Assembly: GCF_032193765.1 (NCBI RefSeq)
Contig: NZ_JAVBIJ010000001.1
Location: forward strand, 2,418,001-2,482,000
DNA: 64,000 bases
Direction of reading: 5' to 3'
DNA from: Rhodoferax potami
GTDB lineage: Bacteria; Pseudomonadota; Gammaproteobacteria; Burkholderiales; Burkholderiaceae_C
The translations under genes were made by a program, and so were the position numbers. The notes beneath the pieces were generated by a model. The model was given only the letters and a program-made list of their open reading frames with translations, did not search any database and was not told the origin of the DNA. Below, in pieces: positions 34,481 to 43,617 of the stretch (within the stretch, counting starts at the first letter, position 1; every line of letters begins with the position of its first letter).

Positions 34481-35671
34481 GTGAACCCCGTAATGAATTC
34501 CTTGAAACAGGCGTCCATCGATTGGCGTCTGGTGATGATGGGCACCGTGTTGGCAGCGATTGCCATCGTGTTCAACATCCTGTCCGGCGGACTGTTTATG
34601 TCCCCCGAGAACCTTTACAACATTGCCCAGCAAACCGCGGTGGTTGGCGTGGTCGCCACCGTGGTGGTGCTCGTGATTGTGGCCCGCCATATCGACCTGT
34701 CGGTGGGCTCGGTCATGGGTTTTGTGGGCGTGCTGATTGCCACCCTCATGTACACCGGCGGCTGGCACTGGGTGCCGGCCTCGCTGGCCGGGCTGGCGGT
34801 CGCCATTGCCGTGTCGCTGTACCAAGGAGCCCTGACAGCCAAGCTGGGGGTGCCCTCGTTTGTAGTCACGCTGGGCGGGCTGATGTCGTTTCGCGGCGCC
34901 GCCTTTCTGGTGGCCGATGGCAAAACCCAGCCGGTGAACGATTTGTTTTTCCAGCGCTTGGGCGGCGGCTTTGATGGCGCTATCGGTGTGAGCGCCAGCT
35001 GGGCGCTGGCTGTTGCGATTGTGTTGGCCCTGGTACTGCAAATGTGGGCCAAGCGCCGCGCCAAAGCCTCTTACGAAGTGCCCAACAACCCCTTGTGGCT
35101 GGATGCACTCATGGTGCTGGTGCCAGTCATCCTCGTGGTGGGCTTTGTGGCCGCCATGAACCGCTACCAGATCCCCAGCAAAGACGCGCCCCAGGGTGTG
35201 CCGATTCCGGTGTTGATCTGGGCCAGTGTGGCGCTGGTGCTGTCTTTCATCGTGCACCGCACCCGCTTCGGGCGCTATGTGTTCGCCATGGGTGGCAACC
35301 CGGAGGCTGCGGCGCTGGTCGGTATCCCGGTGCGCAAGGTCACGCTGATGCTGTTTGCACTGATGGGTGTGCTCATCACGATTGCGGCCATGGTCTCGAT
35401 TGCGCGGCTGAATGCCGGCACCAACTCGCTGGGTACCAGCATGGAGCTGTATGTGATTGCCGCTGCCGTGATCGGTGGCACTGCACTGGCCGGCGGCAGC
35501 GGGTCAATCGTGGGCTCAGTACTGGGCGCACTCATCATGCAAAGTATTGACAGCGGCATGCTGCTGCTGGACGTATCCATCGGGGTGCGCTACGTGATCA
35601 TCGGGCAGGTGCTGATTGCAGCGGTGGTGTTTGATGTGATTTATCGCCGCATGACAGGAGACACCGTATGA
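34481..35671 (+). CDS. xylH: Xylose ABC transporter permease
   Basis: This is the membrane permease of the xylose importer (396 aa, about ten helices). [26 protein letters not shown] residues and [13 protein letters not shown] are XylH-like, and [15 protein letters not shown] is the cytoplasmic coupling-loop signature of sugar permeases. I use GTG at 34481 after GGAG; a nearby ATG at 34493 would also fit. Its last four bases overlap the xylG ATG. Confidence 0.92.
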   Translation: MNPVMNSLKQASIDWRLVMMGTVLAAIAIVFNILSGGLFMSPENLYNIAQQTAVVGVVATVVVLVIVARHIDLSVGSVMGFVGVLIATLMYTGGWHWVPASLAGLAVAIAVSLYQGALTAKLGVPSFVVTLGGLMSFRGAAFLVADGKTQPVNDLFFQRLGGGFDGAIGVSASWALAVAIVLALVLQMWAKRRAKASYEVPNNPLWLDALMVLVPVILVVGFVAAMNRYQIPSKDAPQGVPIPVLIWASVALVLSFIVHRTRFGRYVFAMGGNPEAAALVGIPVRKVTLMLFALMGVLITIAAMVSIARLNAGTNSLGTSMELYVIAAAVIGGTALAGGSGSIVGSVLGALIMQSIDSGMLLLDVSIGVRYVIIGQVLIAAVVFDVIYRRMTGDTV

Positions 35672-36441
35672 GCGAGCCACGCACTCCCTTGGTTGCTATG
35701 CGCAACATCCGTAAAGCCTTTGGTGGCGTGCATGCGGTAGAGGATGTGAGCATCAACCTTTACCCCGGCGAAGTGGTGGCCCTGCTGGGTCACAACGGCG
35801 CAGGCAAATCCACCCTCATGAAGATGCTGGCCGGTGCCTACCCGATTGACAGCGGCGAAGTGCTGATCAATGGCGACAAAGCCAACATCCGCACCCCGGT
35901 GGACGCCCAGCACTGCGGCATTGAGTCGATTTACCAGACGCTGGCCCTGGCCGACAACCTGGACGCAGTCGCCAACCTGTTTTTGGGCCGTGAGCTACTG
36001 ACCCGCTGGAACACCCTGGACGACCACCGCATGGACGCGGACGCCCGCAAGGTGTTTCACCGGCTCAACAAAAACTTCAAAAATGTGCGCACGCCCGTGC
36101 GCCGCCTCTCGGGCGGGCAACGGCAGGTGGTGGCGATTTCGCGTGCGATTTACTTCAACGCCAAGATCCTGATCATGGACGAGCCCACCGCTGCCCTGGG
36201 CCCCGAAGAAACCGCGATGGTGGGCAACCTGGTGCGCCAGCTCAAGGCCGAAGGTGTGGGTATTTTCTTGATCACCCACGACATGCCCGACGTGTTCGGG
36301 CTCAGCGACCGCCTCTCGGTCATGAAAAACGGCAAATTAGTAGGTACATATCGCACGACAGACGTGGCGGAGGACGAAGTTCTTGGCATGATCATCGCTG
36401 GCAAACAACCTGAAGGAAAAGCACAGACCCACACCCTGTAG
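35668..36441 (+). CDS. xylG: Xylose ABC transporter ATPase, single-domain type
   Basis: This is an ABC ATPase that powers xylose import (257 aa). Walker [10 protein letters not shown] (about residues 40-48), signature RLSGGQRQ, Walker [13 protein letters not shown] and switch histidine ITHDM are all present. It is about half the length of E. coli XylG, which has two fused ATPase domains. A homodimer of this single-domain protein is therefore expected. It overlaps xylH by 4 bp and lies 25 bp before xylR. Confidence 0.9.
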   Translation: MSEPRTPLVAMRNIRKAFGGVHAVEDVSINLYPGEVVALLGHNGAGKSTLMKMLAGAYPIDSGEVLINGDKANIRTPVDAQHCGIESIYQTLALADNLDAVANLFLGRELLTRWNTLDDHRMDADARKVFHRLNKNFKNVRTPVRRLSGGQRQVVAISRAIYFNAKILIMDEPTAALGPEETAMVGNLVRQLKAEGVGIFLITHDMPDVFGLSDRLSVMKNGKLVGTYRTTDVAEDEVLGMIIAGKQPEGKAQTHTL

Positions 36442-36466
36442 GCCTGTGCCATTTACCCGCGACATC

Positions 36467-37648
36467 ATGAAAACCACCGGCGATCAACAGCTAGTCAAAC
36501 GTATCAACCGTAGCGTGCTGCTGCGGCTGTTGCGCGCACAGCCGGGTTACTCCAGAGCCCAATTGGCCACCGGCAGCGGGCTCACCAAATCCACCGTGAG
36601 CCTGCTGGTGCGCGAGCTCATTGACGAAGGCTGGGTCACAGAAACCGACATCACCGCCGCCCAAGGCCTGGGCCGCCCCTCCACACCCCTGCATATCGAT
36701 GGCCGCTCGCGCGGACTGATCGGGGTGGAAGTCGCGGTCGAGGCTTTGCGAGTCGTGGGTGTCTCGCTCACCGGGCAGGTGCTGTGCGCGGCCGAAGAGG
36801 CGCTCATCGGCACCAAACCCGAAGACGTGTGCCGCCAAACGGCCCGGCTGGTGGCCCGCACCTATGCCCAACTCCAGCAGCGCAGCATCGCCCTGACCGG
36901 CGTGGGCGTGGGCTTGCCCGGCGCGTTTGACGAGGCAACAGGCATGCTGCGCTTTGCCCCCAACCTCGGTTGGCGCAATGTGGACTTTTTGCCCATGATC
37001 ACCCAGGCACTCGCCCACGCCAAAGTGCCCGAAGTGCCGGTGCATGTGCAAAACGAGGCCGACACGGCCGCGCTCAGCGAATACGAGTTTGCCGATGGCG
37101 ACGCCCACGACTCCCTGATTTTTGTGACCTGCGGCGCCGGTGTGGGCGCGGGCATTGTGATCAATGACCGCTTGTTCACCGGCAAACAGGGCATGGCCGG
37201 CGAAATCGGCCACAGCACTCTGCTGATCGACGGGCCGCTGTGCTCGTGTGGGCGCAAAGGCTGTGCCGAGACCTTTTTTGGCGCCCGCACCCTGGCCAAG
37301 TTGCCTGACCCGGCCCAGGGCGGCCGCTATTTGGGCGTGGTGTTGCAAAACCTGTGGACCACCTTTAACCCCAGTACCTTGGTGGTGGGCGGCCCCTCGT
37401 GTGACACCTACCCCGGCATCGTCAAGGTCGCGCAAACCACCTTGCAAGCCTATGCAGACGCCGCCGGCATGTCGCCCCCGCAAGTCCGCGCAGCCCGCTA
37501 TGGCCTGCTGGCCTCTGCCGTGGGTGCAGCGGCCTTGGTACTGCACCACGAATTGCGCCCGATGCACACCCGATTGCAGGCGCCGCTTGTCCAGGCGCTG
37601 GAAACCCCGGATGAATCTCTTTCCATGACAGCGAGCACTACGGTCTAA
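36467..37648 (+). CDS. xylR: ROK-family xylose-responsive regulator
   Basis: This is a repressor of the ROK family (393 aa). The N-terminal winged HTH (LLRAQPGYSRAQLATGSG, then LTKSTVSLLVRELIDEGWV) is followed by a sugar-kinase-like domain with the ROK zinc motif CSCGRKGCAE. It is predicted to bind the operator before xylF and to release it with xylose. I prefer the ATG at 36467; a GTG at 36446 is also possible. It sits inside the operon it is expected to control. Confidence 0.9.
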   Translation: MKTTGDQQLVKRINRSVLLRLLRAQPGYSRAQLATGSGLTKSTVSLLVRELIDEGWVTETDITAAQGLGRPSTPLHIDGRSRGLIGVEVAVEALRVVGVSLTGQVLCAAEEALIGTKPEDVCRQTARLVARTYAQLQQRSIALTGVGVGLPGAFDEATGMLRFAPNLGWRNVDFLPMITQALAHAKVPEVPVHVQNEADTAALSEYEFADGDAHDSLIFVTCGAGVGAGIVINDRLFTGKQGMAGEIGHSTLLIDGPLCSCGRKGCAETFFGARTLAKLPDPAQGGRYLGVVLQNLWTTFNPSTLVVGGPSCDTYPGIVKVAQTTLQAYADAAGMSPPQVRAARYGLLASAVGAAALVLHHELRPMHTRLQAPLVQALETPDESLSMTASTTV

Positions 37649-37650
37649 CT

Positions 37651-39099
37651 ATGTTTTTAGGTATTGATATCGGCACCTCGGAAGTCAAAGCACTTCTGCT
37701 CTCGGACGACCACCGCATCATCGGCTCGGCCGGCACCGCACTGACGGTGCAGCGCCCCCACCCCGGCCACAGCGAGCAAGCCCCCGCCGACTGGTGGGTC
37801 GCCACCCAAAGCGCCTTGGGCAAGCTGCGTGCCGCGCACCCCACCGAATACGCAGCAGCCCGGGCCATTGGCCTCTCCGGCCAGATGCACGGCGCGGTGC
37901 TGCTGGACGCGCAAGACCGCGTGCTGCGCCCCGCCATTTTGTGGAACGACACCCGCTGCGCCCTGGAGTGCACCGAGATGATGGCCGAGTTGCCCGGCCT
38001 GACCGACCTGGCCGGCAGCCTGGCCATGCCCGGCTTTACCGCGCCCAAGCTGCGCTGGGTGGCCAAGCACGAGCCCGAGATATTCAAGCAGGTGGCCAGA
38101 GTGCTGCTGCCCAAAGACTATGTGCGCCTCATGCTCACTGGCGAATACGCCTGCGACATGTCTGACGCCAGCGGCACCCTCTGGCTGGACGTGCAACAGC
38201 GCGACTGGTCGGATGCCCTGCTGGCGCTGACCGGCCTGAACCGCAGCCACATGCCCCGCTTGGTGGAAGGCAGTGCGCCCGGCGGCACCCTAAAGGCCGA
38301 TGTGGCCCGCACCCTGGGCCTGCCCGTAGGCATCGTGGTGGCCGGGGGCGCGGGCGACAACGCCGCCAGCGCCGTGGGCATGGGCGCGGTGGACAGCGGC
38401 CAGGGCTTTTTGTCGCTGGGCACCAGCGGCGTGTTGTTTGTGGTGACCCCTAGCTACCAGCCCAATGCGGCCAGCGCTACCCACGCGTTTTGCCACGCGG
38501 TGCCCGGCCGCTGGCACCAGATGAGTGTGATGCTCTCTGCCGCCAGCAGCCTGCAGTGGGTGACCGACCTGCTAGGCGCGCCCAACGCGGGTGTGGTAGC
38601 CGAAAAAGCGGGCGCCCTGAGCGCGGCACAGCGCGCTGCGTCCCCCCTGTTTTTGCCCTACTTGGGCGGCGAACGCACCCCGCACAACGACGCCAATGTG
38701 CGCGGCAGCTTTCATGGCCTGAGCTTTGACACCGACGCCGCTCGCCTGGGCTACGCCGTGATTGAAGGCGTGACCTTCGGCCTGAAGGACGGCCTGGCCG
38801 CGCTCAACGCCGCAGGCAGCAGCGTGCAACGCCTCTCGCTCGTGGGCGGCGGTGCGCGCAGCACCTTCTGGGCACAGCAACTGGCCACCGCGCTGGATGT
38901 GGAAATCGTCACCCACGGCAGCTCGGCAGTGGGCGGTGCCCTAGGGGCAGCCCGCCTGGGCTGGCTGGCCACCGGTGCTGCGTCTGCCGACGTGTGCCTG
39001 AGCCCCGAGGTAGACGCCACCTACCACCCCGACCCCGCCGAACAAGCCTTGCTGCTGGAGCGCTACGCGACCTTCCGCAGCCTGTACCGCAACACCTAA
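37651..39099 (+). CDS. xylB: Xylulokinase
   Basis: This enzyme phosphorylates D-xylulose to xylulose-5-phosphate (482 aa, FGGY family). FLGIDIGTSEVKALL is the N-terminal phosphate loop. LSGQMHGAVLLD, the xylulokinase signature, carries the substrate-binding residues. LWNDTRC and the C-terminal LVGGGARSTFWAQQLATALD complete the kinase fold. It starts 3 bp after xylR. Confidence 0.94.
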   Translation: MFLGIDIGTSEVKALLLSDDHRIIGSAGTALTVQRPHPGHSEQAPADWWVATQSALGKLRAAHPTEYAAARAIGLSGQMHGAVLLDAQDRVLRPAILWNDTRCALECTEMMAELPGLTDLAGSLAMPGFTAPKLRWVAKHEPEIFKQVARVLLPKDYVRLMLTGEYACDMSDASGTLWLDVQQRDWSDALLALTGLNRSHMPRLVEGSAPGGTLKADVARTLGLPVGIVVAGGAGDNAASAVGMGAVDSGQGFLSLGTSGVLFVVTPSYQPNAASATHAFCHAVPGRWHQMSVMLSAASSLQWVTDLLGAPNAGVVAEKAGALSAAQRAASPLFLPYLGGERTPHNDANVRGSFHGLSFDTDAARLGYAVIEGVTFGLKDGLAALNAAGSSVQRLSLVGGGARSTFWAQQLATALDVEIVTHGSSAVGGALGAARLGWLATGAASADVCLSPEVDATYHPDPAEQALLLERYATFRSLYRNT

Positions 39100-39172
39100 A
39101 ACCAGTGCCTGACCATGTGTTGGGCCGCCCATTTAATTCGACCAGACAACTAAACCACCCCAGGAGACCACC

Positions 39173-40489
39173 ATGAGTACCTACTTCTCTACCGTCGCGG
39201 CGCCCATTGCCTATGAAGGCCCGCAATCCACCAACCCGCTGGCCTTCAAGTGGTATGACAAAGACCGCATGGTCTTGGGCAAGCGCATGGAAGAGCACCT
39301 GCGCTTTGCCAGCTGCTACTGGCACACCTTCTGCTGGAACGGGCTGGACCCGTTTGGTGGCGACACCTTCCAGCGCCCCTGGCACGCCATGCCCGACCCC
39401 ATGGCCGCCGCCAAGGCCAAGGCCGAAGTGGCGTTTGAGTTTTTTGCCAAGCTGGGCGCGCCCTACTACTGCTTCCACGACCGCGATGTGGCCCCCGAAG
39501 GCGCCACCCCACGCGAGAGCGTGAACCACCTGCGCGAGATGGTCGACATCCTGGGCGCCAAGCAGCAAGCCACCGGCATGAAGCTGCTGTGGGGCACGGC
39601 CAACCTGTTTAGCCACCGCCGTTTCATGTCGGGCGCGGCCACCAACCCCAACCCCGAAGTTTTTGCCATGGGCGCCTTGCAGGTGAAAGAAGCCATGGAC
39701 GCCACCCTGAAACTGGGTGGTGAAAATTACGTGCTGTGGGGCGGCCGTGAAGGTTACGAGACCCTGCTCAACACACGCATGGGCCACGAGCTGGACCAGA
39801 TGGGCCGCTTCCTGAACATGGTGGTGGAGTACAAACACAAGATCGGCTTCAAGGGCACCATCCTGCTCGAACCCAAGCCCCGCGAACCCTCCAAGCACCA
39901 ATACGACTTTGACACCGCCACCGTCTACGGCTTTCTGTGCCGCTACGGCCTGGAGAAGGAAATCAAGGTCAACATCGAAGCCAACCACGCAACCCTGTCG
40001 GGCCACAGCTTTGAGCACGAAATTGCCACGGCCATTGACTTGGGGCTGTTCGGTTCCATCGACATGAACCGCGGCGACATGCAGTGCGGCTGGGACACCG
40101 ACCAGTTCCCCAACAACATCCCCGAGACCGCGCTGGCGATGTACCTGATCTTGAAGGGCGGCGGCTTCACCACCGGTGGCTTGAACTTTGACGCCAAAGT
40201 GCGCCGCCAGAGCATCGACCCCGAAGACATCTTCCACGGCCACATCGGCGGCATGGACGTATCCGCCCGCGCCCTGCTGATTGCCGAGAAGATGATCAAC
40301 GACGGCCAATTCGCCCAAGTGACCGAAGACCGCTACGCCGGCTGGAAAGGCAGCTTCGGCCAAGACGTGCTGACCGGCAAGCTCGGCCTGGACGCCGTAG
40401 CCCAACGCGTGCTGGACCAAAACGTGGACGTGCAACCCGTCTCCGGCCGCCAGGAGCGGATTGAGAACCTGCTGAACAGCTACATCTGA
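39173..40489 (+). CDS. xylA: Xylose isomerase
   Basis: This metal-dependent TIM-barrel enzyme converts D-xylose to D-xylulose (438 aa, the long class II type). Active-site motifs: [72 protein letters not shown] and [19 protein letters not shown], containing the metal ligands. GGAG lies before the ATG. It closes the xyl cluster and is followed by a strong terminator. Confidence 0.97.
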   Translation: MSTYFSTVAAPIAYEGPQSTNPLAFKWYDKDRMVLGKRMEEHLRFASCYWHTFCWNGLDPFGGDTFQRPWHAMPDPMAAAKAKAEVAFEFFAKLGAPYYCFHDRDVAPEGATPRESVNHLREMVDILGAKQQATGMKLLWGTANLFSHRRFMSGAATNPNPEVFAMGALQVKEAMDATLKLGGENYVLWGGREGYETLLNTRMGHELDQMGRFLNMVVEYKHKIGFKGTILLEPKPREPSKHQYDFDTATVYGFLCRYGLEKEIKVNIEANHATLSGHSFEHEIATAIDLGLFGSIDMNRGDMQCGWDTDQFPNNIPETALAMYLILKGGGFTTGGLNFDAKVRRQSIDPEDIFHGHIGGMDVSARALLIAEKMINDGQFAQVTEDRYAGWKGSFGQDVLTGKLGLDAVAQRVLDQNVDVQPVSGRQERIENLLNSYI

Positions 40490-40515
40490 GTTGCGCCGCT
40501 AGACAGCGGAAAGAC

Positions 40516-40553
40516 AAAGGCCCCGCAGGTGAATGCCTGCGGGGCCTTTGGTT
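40516..40553 (+). terminator. Terminator after xylA
   Basis: A perfect 14-bp stem (40516-40529 with 40536-40549), five-base-plus loop, then GGTTTG. It marks the end of the xyl cluster and the left edge of the less GC-rich accessory block. Confidence 0.88.
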
Positions 40554-40722
40554 TGTCAACTTTGCGATGGACTGTGGACTGCTCTGGGCAAGCTACATAC
40601 TTTGACGAGTGGGTGCTTCTGAGAAGACAGTCTGTATTGAATCACTTTAATTATCTGATTGGATTTCGCCAGTAGTGTCGACTTTCGTCATTCACGGTCA
40701 CTCTGCAACCGCATTTCGTATT

Positions 40723-41919
40723 TCACTGCGCAATCCCTTTTTCACCAGGTTCACCATTCCATTCTACGAACCCCTCCCATCCAAACTGCTCTCGCTCGAA
40801 TTGCTCTTCCGTGCTGAGTTCTTGGAATGGAAAGAAGTTGACCGTCATATGGCCTGAATCGGGCTCACCGTCCAATGCAATGGTATTCGCGCGGGCAATG
40901 AGTTCCATCGTCCATACGATTCCAAGTCGCTCGGCAATATGCGATACATGCAGTGACACCAGTGCGTGGTGTTGGTTCCCTCGCATCTCAACGATGGTTA
41001 CGATGTGCTTGGCACTATTGATTGAGATGAAGTAGTCGAACGTTCCACTGTCCCAAGCTGCAAGACATGTCTTAAGTGCAGCATCACCTCTTGCATTTGT
41101 TTCTTCCGGGCTGTGGCTCGGACGCGCCCAGCCCACCAATTTGTTCGAATTGGTCTGGTTGTTAATTAGGCAGAGTAAGTCGTCGCGGACCATCGTGGCG
41201 CACATAGGATCCTCAAAGACCGGTATTTCTCCGTGAATTTGGTAAAGGTGATCCCCTTGCCACCTTGCGCCAGCTGGTGTCACCCAGGCGGCTACGAATG
41301 CTCCACCAACGCCGTATTTGAGCAGGTAGTCATGGACCCCATAACTCTGCAACAAAGCAACCAGATTTGTGAACATCCGCTCGGTGTGCAGTGGATGCGG
41401 GCCAAGTTGATCGAGCAGCCGCAGGAACGATGTTACGAATTTTGCAGTCCACTCATGCTGGCCACTCGACAGCTCACTTCCCAGTTGCACGAGTCCTTCT
41501 ACATCGTGCGTTGACTGATTTGACGTATCGACCAGCAGTAGGCAAGGTGTTTCGCCTTCATAGAAGGCGAAGAGAACTTCTGATTTACCTTCGCAGGGAG
41601 TGACACTAAGGAGCGCAACATTGACAGCATCACGATGACCAAGGCTAGACTTCCTTCCGTCGAAGTAGGCTTGTGTAAGGGCTCTAGCGGTGTCAACGTC
41701 GCCCGCAAACCCAACGACAGCACCATCTCCTACGGAGACTTTCAAACCTTCCTCCGACACGTACCGGAGTGAATTTAATCCCACGTTACCCTGTTGCTCG
41801 CCAAACACCGTCGTATTGCTGGCAGCAGCCATATATGTCGATGGAGTCGCTGAACTGAAGACGCTGTCAGCCGCAATAAAAACACCTTTTTTTGTACGTA
41901 GCCCAACGCAGTAAGTCAT
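40723..41919 (-). CDS. Proteasome-fold (Ntn-hydrolase) protein of unknown family
   Basis: This protein (398 aa from ATG at 41919) looks like a proteasome-type Ntn hydrolase. After Met it begins TYCVGLRTKKGVFIAADSV, so removal of Met exposes Thr1, and Asp17 falls exactly where HslV and proteasome beta subunits have Asp17. KVSVGDGAVVGFAGDVDTA (Lys59 onward) aligns with the Lys33 strand and the GFAGGTADA motif of HslV, with about 26 extra residues before it. I chose 41919 because GGGAAGGG precedes it and because Thr would become N-terminal. The remaining 200 or more residues are longer than in HslV, Anbu or the betaproteobacterial BPH proteins and I do not recognise them. No ATPase partner is adjacent. 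The DNA is visibly less GC-rich than its flanks. Confidence 0.7.
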   Translation of the reverse strand: MTYCVGLRTKKGVFIAADSVFSSATPSTYMAAASNTTVFGEQQGNVGLNSLRYVSEEGLKVSVGDGAVVGFAGDVDTARALTQAYFDGRKSSLGHRDAVNVALLSVTPCEGKSEVLFAFYEGETPCLLLVDTSNQSTHDVEGLVQLGSELSSGQHEWTAKFVTSFLRLLDQLGPHPLHTERMFTNLVALLQSYGVHDYLLKYGVGGAFVAAWVTPAGARWQGDHLYQIHGEIPVFEDPMCATMVRDDLLCLINNQTNSNKLVGWARPSHSPEETNARGDAALKTCLAAWDSGTFDYFISINSAKHIVTIVEMRGNQHHALVSLHVSHIAERLGIVWTMELIARANTIALDGEPDSGHMTVNFFPFQELSTEEQFEREQFGWEGFVEWNGEPGEKGIAQ

Positions 41920-41934
41920 ACATTCCCTTCCCAA

Positions 41935-42237
41935 GGATCATTGTTCTCGTTGGAATGTAGCCTGTCGGAGCCAGAAGGCTATTTAGAAACTCACTCATTT
42001 CTTTCGGGGGGATTGTGAGGGCGAATTGGCCAGCCAAAATCAAGAATTACTGGCCCCTGCGTTTCTCTGGGTTTATGCCTAGGCGGTCCAATCTCCTGTC
42101 GTATGGGATTGGGCTTCAACATCATTTGCTACTCAAATACGGGGGGACGGGATGACAGCAAAGGTGGTACGACGCCCCGTGGACGAAGTCTAAGAATTCT
42201 ATGTAGGCCGCGTTGGGTCGGAAGCAAGCATTGAATC
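41935..42237. other. Intergenic, no gene seen
   Basis: About 300 bp of less GC-rich DNA between the proteasome-fold gene and the MFS gene. I see no supported open reading frame. The only structure is a GGCCAG..CTGGCC inverted repeat near 42030-42056; its right end merges into a dispersed repeat copy. Confidence 0.5.
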
Positions 42238-42289
42238 AGACTCTAGCCCTTATAAAAACTGCGCGACCAGCTACTTTTTTAATAGCAAC
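42238..42289 (+). repeat. Dispersed palindromic repeat at the MFS 3' end
   Basis: GACTCTAGCCC, a variable part, then TGCGCGACCAGCTACTTTTTTAATAGCA. The right half is nearly identical to the copy at 54771-54832 in dnaE2. The stop codon and last residues (LLLKK) of the MFS gene lie within it. Confidence 0.65.
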
Positions 42290-43440
42290 CCTACCATCAC
42301 CACACCCACCGCAGCGGCAAACCACATCAGCGCCACGCTGCTGGTAGCGGTCATGGCGCCGCCAGCCACCACCGGGCCGACGACGGCACTGAGGGAGTAG
42401 GCCATGGAGAGGCTGCTGACGTTCCAGGCCATGTCGGGCGTGGGCGTCTTGGTGGCGGCAATCAGTGCCAGGGTGAGGAAGGCGGTGATCAACCCGCCCA
42501 GCACAAACATGGTGGCAAACGCCACAGTCACACCGGTCACGCAAGCCAACAGTGCAGCAGCCAGGACGGTTCCCAGCGCGGCCAGAACGCCGGCGGCGCG
42601 CAGGCCCCAGTGGTCGGCCATCCAGCCCACGGGGTATTGCAGCAGCAAGCCGCCCAGCCCGAAAGCGGTAAGCAAGTGGGCGATGCCTTCGGCCTCAAAC
42701 CCGCGGTCGCCCGCAAACACGGCAAACAAGCCGGCCAGCGCCGACTCCAGCATGCCGCCGCACAGCGCGATCAGCAGCCCCTGCCGGAAGATATGGTGCG
42801 GCCACGCTGCGCGAGCAGACTGGGGCCAACTGTTCACTTCGTGTGCCTCTTCTACCGGCGGGGTGCGGGCCAATGCCAGCGGCACCAATGCCGATACGGT
42901 AAAGCCCACGCCCACCCACAAAATGGTGTGGCCCTGCACGCCCACCCAAGCGGCAATGGCCGGGGCCACCACGGGGGCGGCGGCAATCAGCGTTTCATGA
43001 AAACCCACCAAGCGCCCGCGTGCGTGAGCGGGGGCAATGTTGTAGAGCCAGGGCTCCAGCCCCACCCAGCGCAGGCCCATGCCCAGACCGGCCAGCAGCC
43101 CGCATGCCAAGTACGCTTGCCACGGCAGAGACGCCATAGGCACCCATGCAATGCCCAGCAGCGCCACCACCGAGCCGGCCAGCCCCACCACCACCACGGT
43201 GCGTGCGCCCCAGTGGCGGCACAACCAGGGCGCCAGGCCCAGCCCGGGCATTTGCCCCATCCACAACGAAGCCGCAAAAAAGCCCAGCTGCGCAGCACTC
43301 AGGCCCTGCAGGGCCAGCCACACCGGCACGATGACAAAGATGATGCCGAACTGCCCGATCTGGGCCAGAGTGGACACCGCGTTCAGCGCGGTGATGGTGC
43401 GCCAGTCGTAGGCGCTGTGGGCTTGGGTGGTGCGGGACAT
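42271..43440 (-). CDS. MFS transporter
   Basis: This is a twelve-helix major facilitator protein (389 aa from ATG at 43440; a TTG start at 43482 is also possible). FFAASLWMGQMPGLGLAPWLCRHWG is the loop 2-3 region with a weak family motif, and ARGRLVGFHETL is typical of drug or metabolite MFS proteins. It is divergent from the glutamine synthetase operon and shares its regulatory region, so it may transport the same substrate or its product. Its C-terminal codons and stop lie in a dispersed repeat. The substrate is unknown. Confidence 0.85.
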   Translation of the reverse strand: MSRTTQAHSAYDWRTITALNAVSTLAQIGQFGIIFVIVPVWLALQGLSAAQLGFFAASLWMGQMPGLGLAPWLCRHWGARTVVVVGLAGSVVALLGIAWVPMASLPWQAYLACGLLAGLGMGLRWVGLEPWLYNIAPAHARGRLVGFHETLIAAAPVVAPAIAAWVGVQGHTILWVGVGFTVSALVPLALARTPPVEEAHEVNSWPQSARAAWPHHIFRQGLLIALCGGMLESALAGLFAVFAGDRGFEAEGIAHLLTAFGLGGLLLQYPVGWMADHWGLRAAGVLAALGTVLAAALLACVTGVTVAFATMFVLGGLITAFLTLALIAATKTPTPDMAWNVSSLSMAYSLSAVVGPVVAGGAMTATSSVALMWFAAAVGVVMVGLLLKK

Positions 43441-43506
43441 GGAACGAAACAGGAGGCGGAGGCGGGAGTCTAGCCGGTTCAAAAACTAGGCTAACTCTCA
43501 AATTTT

Positions 43507-43524
43507 TCGATCACAGATGATCGA
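43507..43524. promoter_or_regulatory. Inverted repeat between MFS and glutamine synthetase genes (site 1)
   Basis: TCGATCA (43507-43513) and TGATCGA (43518-43524) are perfectly complementary across CAGA. It shares the GATCA half-site sequence with site 2, and probably belongs to the GntR regulator encoded in the operon. Confidence 0.45.
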
Positions 43525-43553
43525 TTTAAATCAAAATTTCGAATAATTCTACT

Positions 43554-43569
43554 ATTTGTGATCACAAAT
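43554..43569. promoter_or_regulatory. Inverted repeat between MFS and glutamine synthetase genes (site 2)
   Basis: ATTTGTGATCACAAAT is a perfect 16-bp palindrome, about 50 bp before the glutamine synthetase ATG. The TTGTGATCACAA core fits a GntR-type operator, and a GntR gene lies in the same operon. Confidence 0.55.
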
Positions 43570-43617
43570 TGATTATTGCGCACTAGAATTTGGCCATCTC
43601 CACTCCCGGCTATACGC

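Noticed and set aside
38909..40435. 508-codon open frame opposite xylA
   Set aside because: A shadow of the highly GC-rich xylA; no family features and no supported start.
43554..43569. CRP-type site reading of the TGTGATCACA palindrome
   Set aside because: CRP sites have a six-base spacer between TGTGA and TCACA; here there is none, so a GntR operator fits better.
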